This document shows positions 15,152 to 17,978 of a DNA stretch of 17,978 nt, in pieces (within the stretch, counting starts at the first letter, position 1; the number at the start of each line of letters is the position of its first letter). Both the position numbers and the translations under genes were made by a program. The notes under the pieces were generated by a model, which was given only the letters and a program-made list of their open reading frames with translations, did no database searches and was not told the DNA's origin. Origin of the DNA: Pseudomonadota bacterium (lineage in GTDB: Bacteria; Pseudomonadota; Alphaproteobacteria; Sphingomonadales; Sphingomonadaceae); the NCBI GenBank assembly GCA_023386135.1, contig JAEWKG010000176.1, forward strand, positions 1 through 17,978, written 5' to 3'.

Positions 15152-16192
15152 TCAGGCCAGCAAGTGCGCGAGACCGTAAATACGCGCGGCGGTGCCGGCG
15201 AAGAGGTCGCGCTTCTCGCCGTCCGAGGCACCGCTCGCGACGCGCTTGAAGGCGTTCCATAGCACCGGGTAGCTCGCGCCCCAGCGATCGACCGGGTAAT
15301 TGCTCTCGAACATCGCCCGTCGCGGGCCGAAGGCGGCGATGCAGGTGTCGATGTAGGGCTCCCACAGCTTCGCCAGCTCCCCGCTGCCGAGTCCGGCGGC
15401 GGGACCGCGGTCGGGGAGTTGGGTGAACGCCATCGCCAGGCCGCCCAGTTTGACCGAGACGTTCTCGCATTCGGCGATGGCCTGGATGCTGTCGCGCCAA
15501 CGGCCGAAGTTCTCCTCGAGCTTGCCACGGTGGCTGGCGATACCGAGCGGGGTGCCGCAGTGATCGAGCACGATCGGCTGGTCGGGGAAGGCGCGCGCGA
15601 GATCGAGCACGTCGCCCAGTTGCGGCTCGAGTAGCCACGCGTCGAATGTCAGCCCGCGCTTGCCGAGTTCGGCGAACCCTTCGCGAAAGGCTGCGTCGAG
15701 ATACAGACCTTGCGGTGCATGAAACGGCGGGCCCAGCACCTCCGGATCGGCGTCCCATGCGGCGGCATGGCGGATGCCGACGAAGCGCGGGGAGGCGGCT
15801 TGCAGCGCATCGAGCACTTCGCCCGCCTTGGCGCCGAGCGTAAGGTCCGCATGCCCGACGATCGCGGCCGCGGGACGGTAATTGCCATACAGCCCGCTTG
15901 CCCCCTGCGCCGCGACGCCGTTGACGAACTCGACCTCGCCGACGACCTTCAGCGCCTCGCCCCGGCTGGCGTCGTAGAAGGCGCCGCACTCCATGAACAC
16001 GGTGGCGACGATGTTATGGCCCGACTGGGTATCGGCCTGGAGCTGGTCGAACGTGTAGTGCGCCGCGCCCGCGAGCGTCTCGAGAAATTCGTGCCGCGGC
16101 TCGGGGAAGGCGGGCAGGACAGGCCGCAGGTCCCACAAATGGTGGTGCGGATCGATGATCGGCAGCTCGGGCTCGAGAATGGATTCGGTCAT
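15152..16192 (-). CDS. Amidohydrolase-family protein (lactonase/decarboxylase type)
   Basis: A 346-aa TIM-barrel metal hydrolase of the amidohydrolase 2 group (PF04909), which includes 2-pyrone-4,6-dicarboxylate lactonase, L-fuconolactonase and ACMSD-type decarboxylases. Metal-ligand motifs are intact: DPHHHLWDL (H16, H18), GIRH (R141-H142), VLDHCGTP (H211), and FESNYPVD with D302 as the likely catalytic Asp; the end GTAARIYGL (332-340) is typical of the family. The start at ATG 16192 is preceded by GGGAGG. An upstream open frame reaches 16336 but runs through the promoter region. The DPHHHLWD start favours lactonase-like members, but the substrate is not determinable. Tandem 9-base repeats lie 32 bases upstream. 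Confidence 0.88.
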   Translation of the reverse strand: MTESILEPELPIIDPHHHLWDLRPVLPAFPEPRHEFLETLAGAAHYTFDQLQADTQSGHNIVATVFMECGAFYDASRGEALKVVGEVEFVNGVAAQGASGLYGNYRPAAAIVGHADLTLGAKAGEVLDALQAASPRFVGIRHAAAWDADPEVLGPPFHAPQGLYLDAAFREGFAELGKRGLTFDAWLLEPQLGDVLDLARAFPDQPIVLDHCGTPLGIASHRGKLEENFGRWRDSIQAIAECENVSVKLGGLAMAFTQLPDRGPAAGLGSGELAKLWEPYIDTCIAAFGPRRAMFESNYPVDRWGASYPVLWNAFKRVASGASDGEKRDLFAGTAARIYGLAHLLA

Positions 16193-16224
16193 GTCGGTGC
16201 CTCCCAAGCGGCCGGTTTTGTAGG

Positions 16225-16242
16225 ACTTGTCACACTTGTCAC
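16225..16242. repeat. Two tandem 9-base direct repeats in the amidohydrolase promoter region
   Basis: ACTTGTCAC occurs twice with no gap (16225-16233 and 16234-16242); on the minus strand this is GTGACAAGT twice. On that strand TACAAA, a fair -10, follows five bases after the repeats, and the amidohydrolase start lies 32 bases beyond them. The position suits a regulator operator or overlapping -35 elements. The period is 9, not the 11 of a Pho box. Confidence 0.6.
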
Positions 16243-16445
16243 GGTGTCCAGAGGAACTTGTGTCGCCTTGCCCGCGAAGGCGTCGCCATTTGCGGCCAAA
16301 GCGTCGCGTTGCGAACGCAATGTGTCGGCTTGGCAAGAGCGGTGTCGCCTTCGCTTCGGCAGGGGGTGTGAGAGCGGAAAAGCGAAATCATTACCCGCAT
16401 CTAGCCAGAAAGCCGCGAAGTAGGAAAGTCCCACCAATACCAATC

Positions 16446-16567
16446 GTAGGGTGCATTGAGGCATCGCCGAAATGCACCGGCGACGTTGACAAGGGGCGAT
16501 AGCGCGAGGGCAATCTTCTGGGATTGCCCGCCCGCGATGCGTTTCGCGTGCGCTCAATGCACCCTAC
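16446..16567. mobile_element. MITE-like inverted-repeat element
   Basis: A 122-base segment bounded by a perfect 15-bp inverted repeat: GTAGGGTGCATTGAG (16446-16460) and its complement CTCAATGCACCCTAC (16553-16567). Inside are two further stems: TCGCCG/CGGCGA (16464-16469 with 16478-16483) and GGGCAATC/GATTGCCC (16508-16515 with 16522-16529, 6-base loop). It has no coding capacity. If TA is the target duplication (TA-GGGTGC...GCACCC-TA), the ends resemble those mobilised by IS630/Tc1-type transposases, but the two TAs are part of the repeat and no longer duplication is seen. It is probably a non-autonomous element or a structured intergenic repeat. Confidence 0.65.
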
Positions 16568-16627
16568 TTGCTACGTTTCTCTCGCGACCCATTGCGGACT
16601 TCCGAACGCGATGCGAAACTCGTTAAT

Positions 16628-17233
16628 GTGAAACGATGGTCCACGATTCTGATATTGGCCGGTATGGTTGGTGTCGCAGCAACCGCTGTCAGTAAATCTG
16701 GCACCTACCAGGTGAACGGGCGTCGGTTCGAAGTGCCAAAGGCATACGCCTTCAATGAGCGAATATTTTGGCTTCCGGCGACCGACAACGGTTCCTTTAT
16801 GTTCAGTTTAGAACCTGATATCCCCAAGGATGTAATACCGCCTCACCTGGTGGTCGTGGATTCCGCTCTTCAAGCATGCGCTGGCGGTGGAGGCGCGCAG
16901 ATGACCAAGGTCGCGTGCGGCTCCGAGCGAAGCAGCGTAGCGGTTGCTGCACCCTTCCGAAAAGAATTCTGGCACGCCGATGACCCGACCCAGTGGGACT
17001 ATTACGCTGTGGGAGGCGACGACCCTGAAAGCGGCGGGCAGCAACTTCAGGTCGCTTCTTGCACACCGATCTCGCCTAACCCCGCGCGCCCAAACGGCAC
17101 CGCAATCTGTCAAACTGTTTGGGGAACAGATGGCCTCGTGTTGACTCTCGGCTTCGAAGAAAATGAGCTAAATAAACTTCCTGAAATGAGGGCGCGTACG
17201 ACGAAGCTGCTTTCATCGTGGAGAGTCCGTTAG
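16628..17233 (+). CDS. Exported protein of unknown function, probably acquired
   Basis: A 201-aa protein read from GTG 16628; the frame is open to a TTG at 16568, but the earlier codons overlap the end of the repeat element and do not look coding. The start has no good ribosome site. Residues 2-21 (KRW then STILILAGMVGVAATAV) form a signal peptide or N-terminal anchor, so the protein is probably periplasmic. Four cysteines (84, 97, 145, 161) could form two disulfides. Segments such as YQVNGRRFEVPKAYAF and a C-terminal KLLSSWRV look like a small folded domain, but no family is recognised. Codons are clearly less GC-biased at third positions than in neighbouring genes, and the gene abuts a MITE-like element, both consistent with horizontal acquisition. 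It ends 25 bases from the opposing leuA end. Confidence 0.7.
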   Translation: MKRWSTILILAGMVGVAATAVSKSGTYQVNGRRFEVPKAYAFNERIFWLPATDNGSFMFSLEPDIPKDVIPPHLVVVDSALQACAGGGGAQMTKVACGSERSSVAVAAPFRKEFWHADDPTQWDYYAVGGDDPESGGQQLQVASCTPISPNPARPNGTAICQTVWGTDGLVLTLGFEENELNKLPEMRARTTKLLSSWRVR

Positions 17234-17258
17234 CGCCCGACCACGGACGTAGAAGCCG

Positions 17259-17978
17259 CTACCCAGCCAGCGCAGAATTCGCCGCGCTGACCACCGCGCG
17301 CACGCTGGCGGTCGCGACGTCTTCGTCAATCCCGCAGCCCCACACCAGTCGTCCGTCGGGCAGGGCGCACTGGACGTAGGCGGCGGCGCGGGCGTCGGAG
17401 CCGGTGGAGAGTGCGTGCTCGGAGTAGTCCCGGACCTCCAGTGACACGCCGAACGCATCCTGCAAGGTCGCGACGACCGAGGAGATGAGGCCGTTGCCGC
17501 GGCCGCTGACCGACTGTGCCTTGCCTTCGACCGCGATGGTGCCGGCGAAGATGCGGGTGCCGTCGGGGGCCCGCGTTTCCTCGTAGCCGACGAGCTGGAA
17601 CGGGCGGGTGGGCTCGCCGACGTGGTAGGTCTCGCGAAACGCTTGCCAGATGTCGGCGGCGTTGAGCTCGCGGCCAAGTTCGTCGGCCATGCGCTGGACG
17701 GCGCGCGAGAAATCGGTCTGCATCGCCTTTGGGAGCTTGAGGCCCTGGTCCTGTTCCAGCACCCAGGCGAACCCGCCCTTGCCGGACTGCGAGTTGACGC
17801 GGATCACCGCTTCGTAGCTGCGGCCAAGGTCCGCCGGGTCGATCGGCAGGTAGGGCACGCGCCAGCGCTCGTCGCTCTGGACCCCATGCGCCTCAAACCC
17901 CTTCTTGATCGCGTCCTGGGGGCTGCCGGAGAAGGCGGTGAAGACCAGCTCGCCGCCGTAGGGGTGGCGCTGGTGGAC
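17259..17978 (-). CDS. leuA: 2-isopropylmalate synthase, C-terminal part (type 2 LeuA)
   Basis: The last 239 residues of LeuA, whose 5' end lies beyond the window. The enzyme condenses acetyl-CoA with 2-oxoisovalerate in the first committed step of leucine synthesis. The fragment begins VHQRHPYGGELVFTAFSGS, continues with VPYLPIDPADLGRSYEAVIR and VNSQSGKGGFAWVLEQDQGL, and ends with the leucine-sensing regulatory domain containing GSDARAAAYVQCALPDG. These match the long actinobacterial/alphaproteobacterial type 2 form. The usual FSGSHQDAIKKG reads FSGSPQDAIKKG here; that His is believed to be catalytic in the Mycobacterium enzyme. The following Tyr (in VPYLP) is kept. The regulatory domain suggests leucine feedback control. 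Confidence 0.95.
   Translation of the reverse strand, partial: VHQRHPYGGELVFTAFSGSPQDAIKKGFEAHGVQSDERWRVPYLPIDPADLGRSYEAVIRVNSQSGKGGFAWVLEQDQGLKLPKAMQTDFSRAVQRMADELGRELNAADIWQAFRETYHVGEPTRPFQLVGYEETRAPDGTRIFAGTIAVEGKAQSVSGRGNGLISSVVATLQDAFGVSLEVRDYSEHALSTGSDARAAAYVQCALPDGRLVWGCGIDEDVATASVRAVVSAANSALAG

Larger units (their letters stand above)
16193..16627. other. Intergenic region of 435 bases: divergent promoters, direct repeats and a MITE-like element
   Basis: The stretch between two divergent genes has three parts. Near the amidohydrolase there is a promoter-like zone with tandem repeats (16225-16242). Bases 16260-16440 contain scattered near-repeats of GTGTCGCCTT and GCGTCGC, a small hairpin GCGTT/AACGC and no convincing gene. 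Bases 16446-16567 are an inverted-repeat element. The last 60 bases lead into the exported-protein gene without a clear ribosome site. Short open frames here have no recognisable protein features. Confidence 0.7.

Noticed and set aside
15072..15989. Upstream extension of the lipoprotein frame across the amidohydrolase
   Set aside because: It is an out-of-frame reading of the amidohydrolase; a signal peptide and ribosome site support the start at 15071.
16225..16242. Tandem GTGACAAGT repeats as a Pho box
   Set aside because: The repeat period is 9 bases rather than 11, and the gene downstream is not phosphate-related.
16227..16502. Small plus-strand open frame of 91 codons in the intergenic region
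   Set aside because: Basic, low-complexity translation that runs into the repeat element, with no ribosome site or recognisable fold.
16486..16514. TTGACA inside the MITE-like element as an outward promoter
   Set aside because: The matching -10 (GGCAAT) has only three of six consensus bases and falls in a hairpin; too weak to list.

Overview
The window is GC-rich chromosomal DNA, most probably from an alphaproteobacterium of the order Sphingomonadales (Sphingomonas, Erythrobacter or Novosphingobium type). This placement is an inference from gene content: an extensin-like M15-type peptidase, the phoR-pstCAB-phoU-phoB order with long PstA and PstC, a stand-alone AHH protein, and the long 'type 2' LeuA. 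No rRNA or other taxonomic marker is present.

Layout. 1-1117 (+): the end of a LysE/RhtB exporter, then an extensin-like peptidase. 1197-2854 (+): a two-gene low-affinity phosphate uptake unit (DUF47/PhoU-like protein plus PiT permease). 2851-8877 (-): the phosphate-starvation cluster, transcribed in the order phoR, pstC, pstA, pstB, phoU, phoB. A sequence with the exact two-repeat, 11-bp spacing of a Pho box lies in the last codons of phoR, just upstream of pstC. No pstS is present. The two phosphate systems meet tail to tail with stop codons overlapping in one CTAG. 8945-9120 (-): two near-identical tRNA-Glu genes with different anticodons (CTC and TTC). 9187-11359 (-): recJ followed closely by a VOC-fold protein. 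11441-13336 (+): a flavodoxin-like protein, a 276-aa protein (DUF4261-like at best) and an AHH-type HNH/ENDO VII-fold putative nuclease coupled to it by a 4-base overlap. 13297-16192 (-): amidohydrolase, lipoprotein of unknown function and nitronate monooxygenase-family protein. 16193-17233: a patch that looks foreign, with a MITE-like inverted-repeat element and a visibly less GC-rich gene for an exported protein. 17259-17978 (-): the C-terminal part of leuA.

How it works together. The central third forms a phosphate homeostasis module. PhoR senses through Pst and PhoU and phosphorylates PhoB. PhoB should act at the Pho box to raise pstCAB-phoU-phoB expression, while DUF47-PiT on the other strand gives bulk uptake.

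The most interesting items are: the intragenic Pho box with a hairpin leader before pstC; the AHH/276-aa coupled pair with a hairpin in front; the MITE-like element beside a probably acquired exported protein; and a His-to-Pro change in LeuA where the family's catalytic His is expected. No CRISPR array, prophage, replication origin or complete insertion sequence was seen.
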